Below the pieces are notes generated by a model. It was not told where the DNA came from and made no database searches. It worked only from the letters and a program-made list of their open reading frames with translations. Both the position numbers and the translations under genes were made by a program. A stretch of DNA of 64,000 nucleotides, taken from the NCBI GenBank assembly GCA_025765615.1, contig JAIVFJ010000065.1:124001-188000 (forward strand), in the 5' to 3' direction. Shown piece after piece: positions 10,353 to 21,849 of this stretch (position 1 is the stretch's first letter; every line of letters starts with the position of its first letter). Source of the DNA: Zopfochytrium polystomum (lineage: Eukaryota; Chytridiomycota; Chytridiomycetes; Chytridiales; Chytridiaceae).

Positions 10353-11900
10353 TCACACCGACGCCTTCCATATTTTCCTCTCGCTTCCCGACGACTGCAA
10401 GCGATAGTCATCTCCAGCGTGAGCAGTCCCGTTCGGCGCTGTGTTGGAGTCCACCCCATTATACAGCTGACCAAATCCGAAGGGACCCAGCATGTCGTGC
10501 GGTTGCGAATTTGCTTGATGCTGATGATGCGGCATGCTCGGATATGGCATTCGTTGCTGGGGAGCCGATGGTTGATGGAATCCAGAATGATGCTGCTGCA
10601 GAAGCTGCTGCTGACCAATGTGGACTGGTGATGCCTTCGGAGCTTTCCGGACGATTGTGACGCCAGAGCCGCCCGCTTTGCCGCCTCCGAATGCTAGAAG
10701 CACATTTTCCTCGCCTGCAAGTAGCAAGGACGGGTTTTGCTGCTTCTGCTTTGCTCGCAAAGAAACTACGTCCTTCGCAAAAGAGAATCTGCGTGGCTAT
10801 TAAGTCAAATTCGCAAGATCATGCCATTTACCTCTCCATATCGCTAGGGACCTCGAAATCATCCTTGCTCTCTACCACACGCTTCAACCACTCAAAAGGC
10901 AAGTCAGCGAACGCCGAAACCAACTCGCGGTAGCTTTCATGATCTTTTGAGCCCCATTTAATTGGGACGCCATACCGCTTCACAAGCTCCCTAACCAAGC
11001 CGCGCGAAAGGAATGCATAAAGTGCTTCACGAATTTCGGACATGCGAGATGACAAAGCTGCACTCGCGCTCGCATCTGCCTGTCCTGACGACCCAGTGGG
11101 GGTGGCAGGTAGAACCGGTGGCTGCGAAACGAAGCGACAGTACTGAGGAGCGGAGAGACGGGTAAGATCTTGACGGATGAACTCTGTAGCAGCAGCGGCG
11201 AGGTCGGACAGCTGAAGCAACGATGCTGCAAGAAGAACACCACGAAGAACAGCTGAACGGCGGTGAACAGTCGGAACATCAATAACATCGGGGTTTGGTT
11301 GTGTATGAATTCCGCTGAGGATGCCATGGCTATAATTCGCATAAAGGTGGCCGAATGCAATTGAAAGGCCCTCCGGCGTAAGATTCGGCTCCGAAATGGG
11401 AAGGACAATTTCTGTTGGACCGCTGAAGCTGTAACAGATGTTAGACAAGCCCTTAGTAAATAAAAGCTCACTCACTTTTCCGGCCGCCTGACCTCCGATT
11501 CTTGAATAAGAGATGCGAGGTACGGGCTTCGAATGGCAACGATTTTGTGCAACTTGAACAAAACGCCATCTTGAAATTGAGCAGAGTTGAAAGAATGGTT
11601 GAATAAAGAAGTCTGACTAGCCCCAGCAGGTGATCCATTGGATGCGCCGTTTGGGGGTGCCGACCCAACGTCTGCCGTCGATGGATCGGACGCATTCGAC
11701 TTCACGGGGCCATTTCCGGATGAAAGTTGCGGCCAACTGCCTCCCGATGGCGAGGCACTTCCACTGAATCCTTGAACGCGAATGTGCAGGTCGGAGAACC
11801 ATCCTTGAACAAAGCCCAAATGGTAAAGATGGGAGGCTAAAACATCGTGCGAAGAGGTTGTCGATTGGGGGGCTGATGGGTCATTAGAGGATGCGTTCAT
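10353..11900 (-). CDS. BTB/POZ domain protein, three exons
   Basis: Predicted 485 aa from exons 11900-11476, 11428-10832 and 10788-10353; the introns are 47 and 43 nt with GTGAGT..TTACAG and GTAAAT..CGCAG ends. The first BTB strand (GWFSDLHIRV) is followed by a low-complexity Ser/Gly/Pro insertion. The typical LHK-x8-YLASLI block then runs across intron 1 to the TEIVLPISEPNLT and AFGHLYANYS segment. The C-terminal tail is Gln/His/Pro-rich. BTB proteins often serve as dimeric scaffolds or Cullin-3 adaptors, but no Kelch, MATH or other partner domain is visible. The ATG at 11900 fits the domain start; an in-frame ATG upstream (12086) is possible. Confidence 0.75.
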
Positions 11901-12341
11901 CCCTTCCAATTGAAGAAAGTGGTGACCATTTCTGCTGTGCTGAGGAATTTTTGTGTTGGACAGAGACGCTTCCAGGTCGTGCATGTTTAGCATTCGAATG
12001 TTACAAGAGACCGGTGAAACTGTGGACAGATAGGGCGACACAATTAATACGTTTTCTGAAAGTTGCGTCGCGATATCAAAATACAATCAGAAACATCTTC
12101 CAGGATGAGCTGAGCAGCGAAGCTGGCGAGAAACGCTGCAAAGCCAAACGCACAACGGTGCTCCTCTGCGTCTGAAAGATCGGGAGAACACCCATGTTCC
12201 ACTGCAAGCTCAAGATCCAGCCATCGCAACTTCACAACGCACACACCTGCGAAAATGTGTTGAGGTGATTTTTTTTTTTCTTTCGCATTTCTTATTTTAG
12301 TTTTCCTTCCCTTCTTCCCGCTTCTTCGGCCCTTGTCAGTG

Positions 12342-13108
12342 CTAGACACAGACCGCCTTCCGAATGACAATATCCTCCTTTGGCCTGTCCATGTTATCTG
12401 TGGGGACCATTCCTATCCGCTTAACAATGGTCATTCCTTGTGAGACGCGCCCAAATATCGTGTGCTTGCCGTCAAGCCACGGGGTCGGAGCCAGAGTGAT
12501 GAAAAACTGGGAGGATCCTTCAATGAATTATATTAATTCCCAAATGATTCTCCTACCTGGCTTCCGTTTGTGTTGGGGCCGCTGTTCGCCATGGACAGGA
12601 TACCCGCCCCCGTGTGCTTCAGCTGAGGATGGATTTCGTCCGCAAATTTCTCGCCATAAATACTGGCACCACCGCGGCCAGTGCCCGTTGGGTCACCACC
12701 TTGAATCATGAAGTCTGGGATGACACGGTGGAACTTCACATTGTTGTAGTAACCGCGTGCGGAGAGTTCTGAGTCATTCTGCTCAGTTGAGGAAAATAAC
12801 AATGCAAGCTTCTGCTTGAGGAAGTAAAAATTTACCTGCGAAGTTCTTGCAAGTCTGCCCAAAGAGCAAGGCTCAGCATTAGTGGCAACTTGACAAGATG
12901 GCGGCGGAGAGAGCCACCCGCAAGGAGATGGCAGCAATCAAAACTGGAAAGGTGTGTTGAGGCTATGGATACCGCAATGAAAATTGACGGCTTCCCCGAG
13001 AAGCTGAGACGAGGGCAGTGGTAGTCGTACCCTGGGAGCGTGGTCCAAGTAGAGTTCCACCGTGATTGGTCCTGCCGATGTCTCCAGCACCACGCTTCTT
13101 GTTTGCAT
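12342..13108 (-). CDS. PPIL1-type cyclophilin (peptidyl-prolyl isomerase), four exons
   Basis: Exons 13108-13031, 12854-12836 (only 19 nt), 12768-12557 and 12506-12342 give 157 aa in one frame, close to the usual about 160-166 aa. The protein spans almost the whole cyclophilin fold: [30 protein letters not shown] (catalytic FHR), [23 protein letters not shown] and [10 protein letters not shown]. The compact form with the short YGEKF loop matches the spliceosomal PPIL1/Cyp1 group, where the enzyme binds SKIP in the nucleus. The 19-nt exon is supported by unbroken homology across both junctions. Start ATG is at 13108. Confidence 0.92.
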
Positions 13109-13193
13109 CCTTCTCTTTCTTTCCCGATTTTATTCTTTCATTTTTTTTTTTTTGATTGAAAGGAATCGAAAAGAAGCAGGAGAAAAGCAGAAG

Positions 13194-15229
13194 CTAACCA
13201 GACGCGCTGTGTCCACTCTGGTCCAAGTCTTCCCGCCCACGTTCCTCATGCTCTTCAGAAACGGTCTTATTGGTGGGTCGTGAAAACCGTGACTTAGCTT
13301 CATCATACTTCACCTCGTCAGTCCTTCCTTTCAACTTCCCAAAGTAATGGACCAACTCGAAGCCAATTTCGATAGAAATTAGGATTATGATACACCACTC
13401 TAGTTTCAAGCTATGTTGCTCGTGCAAGTGAGTTCGGAGCAACTCTGCGAGTTCGTTTGCGTAGTCGAGCTTCTTGTTGAATACCGCGATGCGGGGCTTA
13501 ACATCAAGATTGCGTGAGAGAGCGTTAAAGCAGTTTTCCATTCGTGCTGAACTCCAGCAAAAATCGGGAGGATCCAATAGTTCGGCATGGTGATTGACGC
13601 GATCTCGAAGTGAAAACAAGTTCCCAAGAGATCTTAGTATTGAAGCACGAGACAACGAAGGAGGCGTCTGGCCCGTTCGAAGGGACTCAGGAATGTGTCT
13701 GTGCTGGTCAAGATGGGCGTCGAGCAGGTTTTCAAGGGAGGCTAGCTTCGCCGAACGAGCAAGTCCGGATGAAAATGCAAGTTTCGATTGGTGGGCCGGG
13801 AGCGAATCCCCGATGATAATGGTTTCCCGAGTAATCCCACCAGGGCTTGTACCAAATAAGGCGATGTTGAATACATCATAAGCTGATTGAAAGGAGAAGG
13901 AAAGCACTCACTGCTTTAAGTTAACGAGGTAATCGAACCATTCCATTTCCACGTCTTCGTACGGCTGAATTGCCACTGCACTTCCAAGGGCAAGTAATTC
14001 TCGAATCCGTGCCTCCGAAACTCCCCAAGTGACGAAGGTACCGTTGTTAAAAAAGAAGGCCTCCCCCCCGCTTGATTTTTCCTCCGCCATATATAATGCG
14101 ATTGCGGCATTGTCTTCATCATCAGCGCGATCACTTGCGGATTCAGCCACATTTTTCGCCGAAGGAAGTGGGAGCTGTAAAGAATCGGAGGAATCGGAAG
14201 AACTTGTACCAGTCAAAACACTCGCTGCTATCGGGTCCTCCGGCTCGACCCCTCCAACAGTCATGGGGTCGGCCACGCGAATATGAAAAACATCATCGGC
14301 AATATAGGGCTGAAGAATGTACTCTCTTTGCAAAACTGGAAGTAGGCGGGCGAAATCATAGTTTTCTGCTGTAGAAAAGGCAATCGCACGGAGAGGCTGG
14401 GCGATTGTTTCGTTAAGATGATGCATCCAAGGAAAAGAGTCACGGCACCTCAATTGATGGAGCGGCCGTAAACGTAATGGAGGAACCATCAAAATCATCA
14501 TCACTTCCTACATCTCGGAACCCCTTTTTCTTTTTAGAAGTTGGCTTTGACGCCTCAGGCAGCCGAACATTCGTGGGCTGGTGCAGTTAGTATGCCTTCA
14601 CTTTGCAGGCAGGCATAACTTACTTTCGCGTAGCTGGCACGGCGGACCTCCCGCGCTACTGGAGACGCTGCAGTCCCTCCTTTCCCTAGACAGTTCCCGC
14701 GAATAGTCAAATGGTGCTGCTTGAAGGAAAAGTGGAGCAATTGGCGGTAAGGTTCGCAGTTTCTACTTTGAGAAGAAAGCGCCTTAGAGGACCATGAGCG
14801 GCTTCGCAGAACAGGCATCAGCTTGGGGAATCCGGTGAATGAATGATCGTCCCGGAGGGGGTTTGAGATGGAATGGAAAGGTCGGATAATGGACGGCAAA
14901 GTCCTGTGGTGATATGAAGTCCCAAACGATAGACTCGTCTCGCGTAATGGGGACATCCGATTCGGAATATACAAGGAGGAGTGACGGCGACGAAGACTCT
15001 GCGCGTGTCCCACGAAGCCCATATCAAAGTCGACGGGGTGTACAGAGCGCGCAAGCTGACCCGGGGCTGCAAACTTAGACGGAGAAGTTGATTGCGCCAG
15101 CCGCAGACTCCTGGAACAACTCGTAAGCGACGATTGATGAGCACTTGTCGAGATCCAGGCAGTTGAGGGCACCTTGGAGTCCTTCATTGCGAACGGTCTC
15201 GCCGTGCATGACCCTGTCCTAAACGGCAT
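13194..15229 (-). CDS. DUF155 (RMD1/RMD8/Sif2-like) membrane protein
   Basis: Exons 15229-14624, 14577-14449 and 14396-13912 join cleanly; a last exon (from about 13845-13880 to 13194) has an uncertain acceptor. The hallmark DUF155 segments appear in order: a start block (PLRAIAFSTAENYDF), the GTFVTWGVSEARIRELL strand, KLAFSSGLARSAKLASLE, then LDPPDFCWSSARMENCF and the C-terminal hydrophobic helix (LEWCIIILISIEIGF). Family members include yeast Rmd1/Rmd8, S. pombe Sif2/3 and mitochondrial RMND1. The about 230-residue N-terminus is Ser/Arg-rich and could hold a targeting signal, but that is inference. A conserved glycine segment may be lost or gained depending on the last acceptor. Confidence 0.82.
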
Positions 15230-15491
15230 GTTTGGTTCCTGAGAGTCGCGAATAATTCAGATTGAGGGAGTCACTAAGAAACCCGTTTTGTGCAGGGCCT
15301 TTGTATGACTAGTACCGTCCGTCCAGTCTGCAATGACAACGAGGGCAAAATGCGAAGGAGGGCGTTTTGGAATGTCTTGAAATTTTGCGATCGTCGTTCG
15401 TTTTTGCCACTTGCCAGACACCCTTCAACTTCGCTGGCAACACATTTCTGAAGCTCAAATCACCTAGTCCCAGTGGTTTGGGCCGAAGCAA

Positions 15492-17162
15492 TTGAGACAA
15501 TATCTACTGCGACGGCGGTGCCAAAAGTACTTTCGTGACAGCCATTCCTCTGGAACTGTTATGCCCACGTTCATGGGTAGCAGCTCTTCCTACTCTGCTG
15601 GAGAAGGCACACTGGCAGTGCTTTCACAGGAACTATCGCTATGTCAATCACGTTCTTCCTCGGTTCATCCTTTGCTGCATTCGACCTCCTCCCATCCACC
15701 GAACGTATCCCAGCTCCAGCTCCATGGAACAGCTCAGAACAGCTCTTTCGGCACAGGTACCAGCAGGCAGAAGATTGCGCCGTCTCTACCGAACCAGTTT
15801 GTCATGCCACCTGGGCTTCTGCTTTCAACCTCGGCGGCAAAGTCACTTTCCACCAACGGTGGAGTCTCCCTTCCCTCGCCTGCCTTCTCGTCTTGTTCCA
15901 GTTCCTCCTCTTGTTCGTCTTGCTCCTCGTCCTTCTCCTTCTTGCCTTCTCCCTCAATACCATCACAAGGCCGATTGTTACCAGCAACTCGTTCCACGGC
16001 GTGGTCCAAATGCGCGGGATGCAGCCCTCCGATCCCCTCGATCCCATCCCATAATCAAGCAGTATCCCCATCCGAAGAGCAGCTGAACCGGAAGCGCGTT
16101 CTCGATTTTATATTTCTGACCGCTTCTGAGGGGGCTCAAAGGCAGTGCTCCAGCGCGGATCGTTACAGCCCTTTCCTGACAGAACTGCGAACGGACTGCT
16201 TACACTTTGACCCATCGCCGGACTGCGATCGGTCACTTTGCGAAAGCTCCCACTCGATTGAGATGTTGGAAAGTGAGATCGTCGTGGGACTGGGCTTAGA
16301 CATAGAGGATTCTGTACCGGGACTAGAGGATTTTGACGATGACATACTTCTATCAGACGAGGACTGTTCCGACGCTTCCTCACCTCCGCGAGTGGCTTCT
16401 ACGTGGAGGCAAATAAGCTGCGAGCAAGACACTTTACCAACTCAGTTAGAACTCGGAGCGCATCTACACGTCTATCAGAACCGAAGTGATAGGCCACGTA
16501 CTTCGATCAATATCTCTCCGTCCCACCTCCCTGTGCTCGGGACCTCCGTTTCGTCCTGTCGGCAGGAGCTGAGATTGCACCACAAGATTGAAGAAGAGAT
16601 TATTCAAGGCACTGCGTTAGTGAATGAACGGAAGTCAGAAGTTTTCGGTTCACTCTCCCAAATTCAGATTCAGAAGTTGTCTCCCTTTGCCTCTGTGGCG
16701 CGATCGCGAAAGCGAGTCTCTTTCGCTTCATTTGAAAACTGGACTTTTCATGACCACGGTGAATGGGTAAAAAGGCTCGAACAGATCAGGCGATTTCGAA
16801 GAACTGGCTTAACCGACACGGGCCACAATAGCGATTCATCAAGTAGCTGCTCGAGCCTGTGCGATAATAATGATGGCTTGCCGCGGACATCCACTTTTGC
16901 ATCATCAGCAGTGCCCTCAACCCCCTTGTTGTCTACATCCAATCGGAGTTTCGGGACGGCCTTCCCCTATTCGGAATGGGGCAGTTCGGACGCTGCGAGA
17001 GAGCGGTCCAGCGACTCTAGGGCACATCTGGTGGAATTCTGGGCATCTTTGTGGGCATGCATTCGACCGTCGTGGACGGAATCGAATCTCAACAACAAAG
17101 AAGGGAGCCAACCCAGCCCAGTCACTGGGGGACTGTTTTCTTCATTCAAGGCACAACGTTAA
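15492..17162 (+). CDS. Uncharacterised Ser-rich protein with PP1-docking (RVxF) and PPP1R15-like motif
   Basis: A single 556-aa frame without introns; ATG 15561 is an alternative start. Most of the protein is Ser/Pro-rich and disordered, with an acidic stretch (LEDFDDDILLSDEDCSD, about residues 276-292). Near residues 402-440 a basic RVSF site is followed by a GEW..(10)..RF-RR pattern. RVxF is the general docking motif for protein phosphatase 1. A GxW plus RF spacing C-terminal to RVxF resembles the PP1-binding core of PPP1R15 (GADD34/CReP), which targets eIF2-alpha. The similarity is short, so the function is a hypothesis. It is divergent from the DUF155 gene, with about 260 bp between the starts. 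Confidence 0.6.
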   Translation: MRQYLLRRRCQKYFRDSHSSGTVMPTFMGSSSSYSAGEGTLAVLSQELSLCQSRSSSVHPLLHSTSSHPPNVSQLQLHGTAQNSSFGTGTSRQKIAPSLPNQFVMPPGLLLSTSAAKSLSTNGGVSLPSPAFSSCSSSSSCSSCSSSFSFLPSPSIPSQGRLLPATRSTAWSKCAGCSPPIPSIPSHNQAVSPSEEQLNRKRVLDFIFLTASEGAQRQCSSADRYSPFLTELRTDCLHFDPSPDCDRSLCESSHSIEMLESEIVVGLGLDIEDSVPGLEDFDDDILLSDEDCSDASSPPRVASTWRQISCEQDTLPTQLELGAHLHVYQNRSDRPRTSINISPSHLPVLGTSVSSCRQELRLHHKIEEEIIQGTALVNERKSEVFGSLSQIQIQKLSPFASVARSRKRVSFASFENWTFHDHGEWVKRLEQIRRFRRTGLTDTGHNSDSSSSCSSLCDNNDGLPRTSTFASSAVPSTPLLSTSNRSFGTAFPYSEWGSSDAARERSSDSRAHLVEFWASLWACIRPSWTESNLNNKEGSQPSPVTGGLFSSFKAQR

Positions 17163-18100
17163 AAGAAACTTTATATCCAATGTGTCTGCGAGAAGAGGGA
17201 CGTCAAGCGAAGGGCGAGAAGATAATTAGAACATTTGCAATGCGATGGTAAACCAGCAAAACCTTAAACTGACCTTCCAAGAGGTCCACCGGCTGGGCTG
17301 ATAGAGGGCGGGGTTTCGCAAAACGAGGAGAAAAGGGAGTGGCTTCCACAACCAAGTTGTATTGCAGCACCACCAAGAAGCACTTTCGTTTGTGTTTGTC
17401 ACGAAATTTTTCTCTTTTCACAATGTGAGTGAGGACGCCTGGGCTGTGAACTTCCAGGCTTCTAACAATCAGTTTGAGATTTTCTCCTCCTTTTACAACT
17501 TTAGAGAGCACAAAGCACCCAAGTTGATTTGCAGTCTGAGTGGCACTTGGCTTTATCACCCTCCCTCATAAACACCCACAACAGTGCCCACCGATGGCTG
17601 TATGGGATTGGACCTTTTGGAGGGACAGTCAGACTTTCTGCTCACCCTCAAGCACCTCAGAGTATGTGCATCCATCCCCAATGAATTTCAACAAATACCA
17701 CCACTAATCTCACCATTGCAACTTTCCTGACACTTCCTGTTGTTGTTGCAGCTGTGATCAGGTTGGACCTTGGAGGTTAATGTTTTGTTTCTGCATGTCC
17801 ACTTTTTTTATTTGCTTATTTTTTTTTTAATTTTTTTGGATTGGATCAAAGTTTGAATTTTCATCCAGCTGGTGGCAGGTGCCACTTTCCCCATCAAAAC
17901 CTCTGCCCTGAAACAGCCTGAGCCTTCAATGCCAACATACTTCGCTGCACAGATGTTTGATTGTACAGTTTTGGTGAGTCGCAATATTCAGTTTAAAATG
18001 CATTCAATAGGACCCTACATTCTTTGTGCTGGAAGGGCAATTTGAACAAAATTACCTGGCCTTGAACTGGTGAGTTCCTGTATCAACTGTGTTGTGAAAG
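17163..18100. other. Intergenic region, no clear gene
   Basis: A 118-aa minus-strand ORF (17203-17559) has no recognisable motif and probably overlaps the 3' UTR of the upstream gene. T-rich tracts lie at 17806-17840. The last bases before 18101 hold the left target duplication of Copia B. Confidence 0.5.
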
Positions 18101-18455
18101 TGTTAGGCGGAACTGACTGGGAAGCAGCAAGAGGCACAAGATGGACCTGAACCTATTGTGACTGTCAGTTATCGACTCACGATACCCATGGGAGAGCGAG
18201 CCACTGCCAACACAGACCTGGGCGCTGGCTTGCGCTGATGACAAATACTCTGAGAATTAAGTGGAACAACAGTTTTCCTCCTCCTCTGCTCAAGCAGATA
18301 ATATAGGAGAGGTTTTTACCCTGTGCCAGTCACGCTTGCCTAGCAACCATATCAGCGTGTATATCATCATCATGTATCAAAAATTCATAACAGAGTTTTT
18401 TTTCTCTTTCTCTCCAAGTTGGGGAGAAGGACCACCCACAAACACACATCTCCAC
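18101..18455 (+). mobile_element. 5' LTR of Copia B, 3'-truncated
   Basis: It matches the 3' LTR at 21005 up to ACATCTCCACT, then breaks off where the 3' LTR continues for about 45 bp to GTTTACA. The deletion that removed the rest of the LTR also removed Gag to integrase. Confidence 0.85.
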
Positions 18456-18469
18456 TGGCCTCGTCTGCA

Positions 18470-20955
18470 GTGATGCTAAGCTTCAATCTCTTAATTCTGA
18501 TTTCTAAACTTCTCTCTCTGATGATTTTACGGATTTTCCTGAAACTAACGACTCTCCTTCTTTCGAGCCTGTTGAGCCACCACTTGACTCTTACCGTCAA
18601 TTATCCAACACTCCTCCTGACAGTGCTCCCTCCATTTGTACTCGCCAGCAACTGCACCAGGCTTCCTGGGGGGGACAGCTGCCATCATCATCAACAAACA
18701 CCTCAGATGAACCTCCAACTCTTCCCCAAGATATGGAAGACGATAATGACGATGACAACTATGGTTGGAACCCTGCCACATTTGCTGTTGTCCTGGGCGA
18801 AGATGAAGACGAGCCTGAAGAGAGCCTAGCTCCAACGACAGACTGCGTAGCAGCATCCATCAACACTGAACCGGAACCTGTCATTGAATCACCACTTCCA
18901 CCATCTGTCATTGTCAACATCAAAGATGCACCAAGTGGACTTCGCAAGCTACTTGCAAATCGAACAATCACTCGCCATCTCTTGCGACTGTACCTTGCAT
19001 CAGCTAAACCAGAACCCACACTTCCAAGGGAGCTTCCCTAAAGGACCAATCCACCAATTACAACTCCCACCAGTGCCACGTTCCCACAAGGAAGCCCATG
19101 CATCAGACTACAATGAAGAATCGACTGCATCTGAGCTTGAGGAACTTCACTCTCTCATGGATGAGCACAAGGTCTGGGAATGGGCAGTTCTTCCTCCTGG
19201 CAAACGCGCAATGTTCTGCAAATGGGTTTTTGCCTGCAAGCTCGACCCTTTTGGCTGGCTGAAGCGATGGAAAGCTCGTCTTGTTGCATGTGGAAACACT
19301 CAACGCGAAGGCATCGACTACACAGACACCTTTTCTCCTGTCATCCGGATCCAGGCCATCCGACTGTTAGATTTTGGGTTTTTGCAGTAAGCAGTGTGCA
19401 GGAGCAACACCTCACACTGTGGTGCATGGGAGCACCAACTGTGATGAGGAGGATTTGGTGCATTTTTTGTCACCTGGTCTTTGTCACAATTTTGTATAAA
19501 GCCAAAACAGCATACATTGTACAACAGTCTCCCATCTCAGCTTCACCATCACAAGAGAGTAGTCCACCAGAGTAGTTCACCACCATCCACAAACAACAGC
19601 AGTCATTTCTTTCACCGACTGCTCATTGCAATCAGCCTTGCTTTTGACCTCGAGTACCACAGCATGGATGTCAACACAGCCTACCTGTACGCTTTTCTCA
19701 AGGAAGTCATCTACATGCATCCACCAAAAGGCCACAAGTGATTCACTCCAGATGGAAAGAAACTATTCTGCAAACTCCTCAAGAGCCTCTATGGACTCCA
19801 TCAATCTGGACGAAACTGGTTCCTGACCCTTCGAAAGTTCATTGTCGAGAAACTCGGCTTCAATCAATCTCTTGCTGAGCCCTGCCTCTTCTTTCGAGTA
19901 GACTCTCAGCAACAAACGTTTGAAATCATCTTTGTCTTTGTCTACGACATCAATGTCATGGCCAACACCCCAGCTCTTGTCGCAAAAATTGAGGATGCTT
20001 TTCGCGCTGAGTACAGCATGTCACTTGAAGAAACCACTGTCAGCCAAGTGATTTGCATCCACCTCGAGTGCAACTCCGAAGGCATTTGGATGGGCCTAGA
20101 CGAATACACCAGGACAATTCTCACTGAAGAGAAAATGTGGGACGACCTCGATATTGCATCAACTCCAATGTCTATCACCTTTATGCATGACGAAAGGTCA
20201 ATCGAACTCAGCGAGAGCGACTCAAGCTGGTATCGATCCACACTCATGAAAATTCAATACCTCGCAACACAAACTCAACCAGATATCGCATTTGCAACAA
20301 ATGTACTCTCCCAGTTCCAACTGAAGCCACACCAGTGCCATTGCAATGCACTCTGCCGTCTGCTTCGTTCCCTCAGAGGCACCTGGGACTTCGGATTATT
20401 CTACAGGCAAAGCCATACGGCTCTTCACAAACGACGCCCTTGAACCAGCTGCATACGAATGATGCATCCTATGGGAGCGAACTTGGAGACTGCACATCAC
20501 GCACTGGATATGTCTTCTTCCTCATGGGCACCGCCGCCTCTTGGGTCTCACGCAAACAACATCGAGTATCGCTATCCTCCATGGAAGCAGAATACCACTC
20601 ACTTTCTGAAGCCTTCCAAGAAGCACAATGGCTCTTAGCCGTATTATCAGAGTTGCAACTCCCCGCACAGCGGCCACTACCAATCCTCGAGGACAATCAA
20701 TCTGCAATCGCACTAGTGCTCAACCCTCTCACACATGCTCGCACAAAACACATTGACATACGTGCTCATTTCCTCTGACAAGGCGTAGCCACTGGAGAGA
20801 TCACTGTACACTACATACCAACCAGTGACCAGATCACAGACATTCGCACAAAACCACTCTCAACGTCTCAGCACCAGCGACTGACCTCACTACTTGGTCT
20901 CCAACCCTGCTCTGACCTTTCAAACACCCTTTCGGTCGAAGCCTCAGACGCTTAA
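18470..20955 (+). pseudogene. Copia B pol remnant: linker, RT and RNase H
   Basis: After an acidic linker (DDNDDDNYGWNPATF) come the RT entry motif (VLPPGKRAMFCKWVFACK, KARLVACGNTQREGIDYTD), the DVNTAYLYA catalytic Asp region, LYGLHQSGRNW, a mutated FVYDINV where YVDD is expected, then RNase H (NDASYGSELGD, SSMEAEYHSLSE, EDNQSAIAL, RTKHIDIRAHF). Stops at 19738 and 20776 and frame changes near 20440 inactivate it. The mutated catalytic box shows the copy could not transpose unaided. Confidence 0.85.
19365..19614 (+). mobile_element. 250-bp solo LTR nested in Copia B RT, TSD CCGAC
   Basis: It starts TGTTAGATTTTGGG and ends TTTCTTTCA, inserted between the codons for IRL and LIA of the RT. It is flanked by CCGAC at 19360-19364 and 19615-19619. 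A TATA-like TTTTGTATAAAG lies about 115 bp before the end. Relatives: 21850-22080 (minus) and 56852-57087 (plus). Confidence 0.85.
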
Positions 20956-21004
20956 ACACGCTTTGCATAACAGGTGCTACACCCATGGCCATCGTGCGGG
21001 GGGG

Positions 21005-21401
21005 TGTTAGGCGGGACTGACTGGTTAGCAGCAAGAGGCACAAGACAGACCCGAACCTATTGTGACTGTCAGTTATCGTTCTCACAATGCACATGGGAGA
21101 GCGAGCCACTGCCAACGCAGACCTGGGCGCTGGCTTGCGCTGATGACAAATACTCTGAGAATTAAGTGGAACAACAGTTTTCCTCCTCCTCTACTCAAGC
21201 AGATAATATTGGAGAGGTTTTTACCCTGTGCCGGTCACGCTTGCCAAGCAACTATTACAGTGTGTATATCATCATCATGTATCAAAAATTCATAGTTTTT
21301 TTTTCTCTTTCTCTCCAAGTTGGGGAGAAGGACCACCCACAAACACACATCTCCACTTCATTCACTCCTTCCACTCAGTCACTCAGAGTAGACTGTTTAC
21401 A
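21005..21401 (+). mobile_element. 3' LTR of Copia B
   Basis: A 397-bp complete LTR, from TGTTAGGCGGGACTGACTGG to GACTGTTTACA, preceded by a polypurine tract. It is the best reference copy for the family found at 322, 43782, 51365 and 56032. Confidence 0.93.
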
Positions 21402-21849
21402 GAAAGTCTGCTGATCATGTTTCATGTTGTCACAGCGCACTGAAGGACAACACAACTTTCACATCCCGAGAAGAAGTGATGCATTTGAACAGTGGGTTTA
21501 AGATTTTAATTATTTTTTTGTTCTTTTTTTTTTGTGACAGAAGACATCTTGATTGCTTTGGGAAGCAAAACTGTTGCACCTGCTTGGGAGGGAGGCTGTT
21601 AAAGGGGATGAAGGGGAATAGGGTGTACTGGCTGGTTGTCAATGGCCACTGCATTGTTTTGGGGCATACTATAACTGCAAGGTCTAGAAATCAGGGCCAT
21701 GGGAAGCAAAAATAATTGCCAGGTGTCGAAAAAATATCACAGAATTGTGCATTATTGGCTGTGGATTCCTGTGGCAGCTATTTGGGCCAGGCCACAGTTT
21801 CTCTTACCTGGATGGACAACCCTGGCTCATACTTCGCCAAGGCTGTAGG
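21402..21849. other. Intergenic/repeat spacer
   Basis: No gene seen. A T-rich tract lies at 21510-21535. Confidence 0.4.

Larger units (their letters stand above)
18101..21401 (+). mobile_element. Copia retrotransposon B, internally deleted, TSD GAAAG
   Basis: Two LTRs of the TGTTAGGCGG family in direct orientation bound the unit. The 5' LTR begins at 18101 and is truncated near 18455; the 3' LTR is complete (21005-21401) and preceded by a G-rich polypurine tract (about 20995-21004). The exact flanking duplication GAAAG (18096-18100 and 21402-21406) proves it inserted as a unit. The end of the 5' LTR, primer site, Gag, protease and integrase are missing; only linker, RT and RNase H remain, with stops. 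A 250-bp solo LTR sits in the RT. Confidence 0.93.

Noticed and set aside
15734..16071. Minus-strand ORFs rich in Glu/Lys opposite the 556-aa gene
   Set aside because: They are the antisense of Ser/Leu-rich codons in a longer plus-strand frame with plausible protein features.
17203..17559. 118-aa minus-strand ORF
   Set aside because: No motif, no splice support, located at the 3' flank of the upstream gene.
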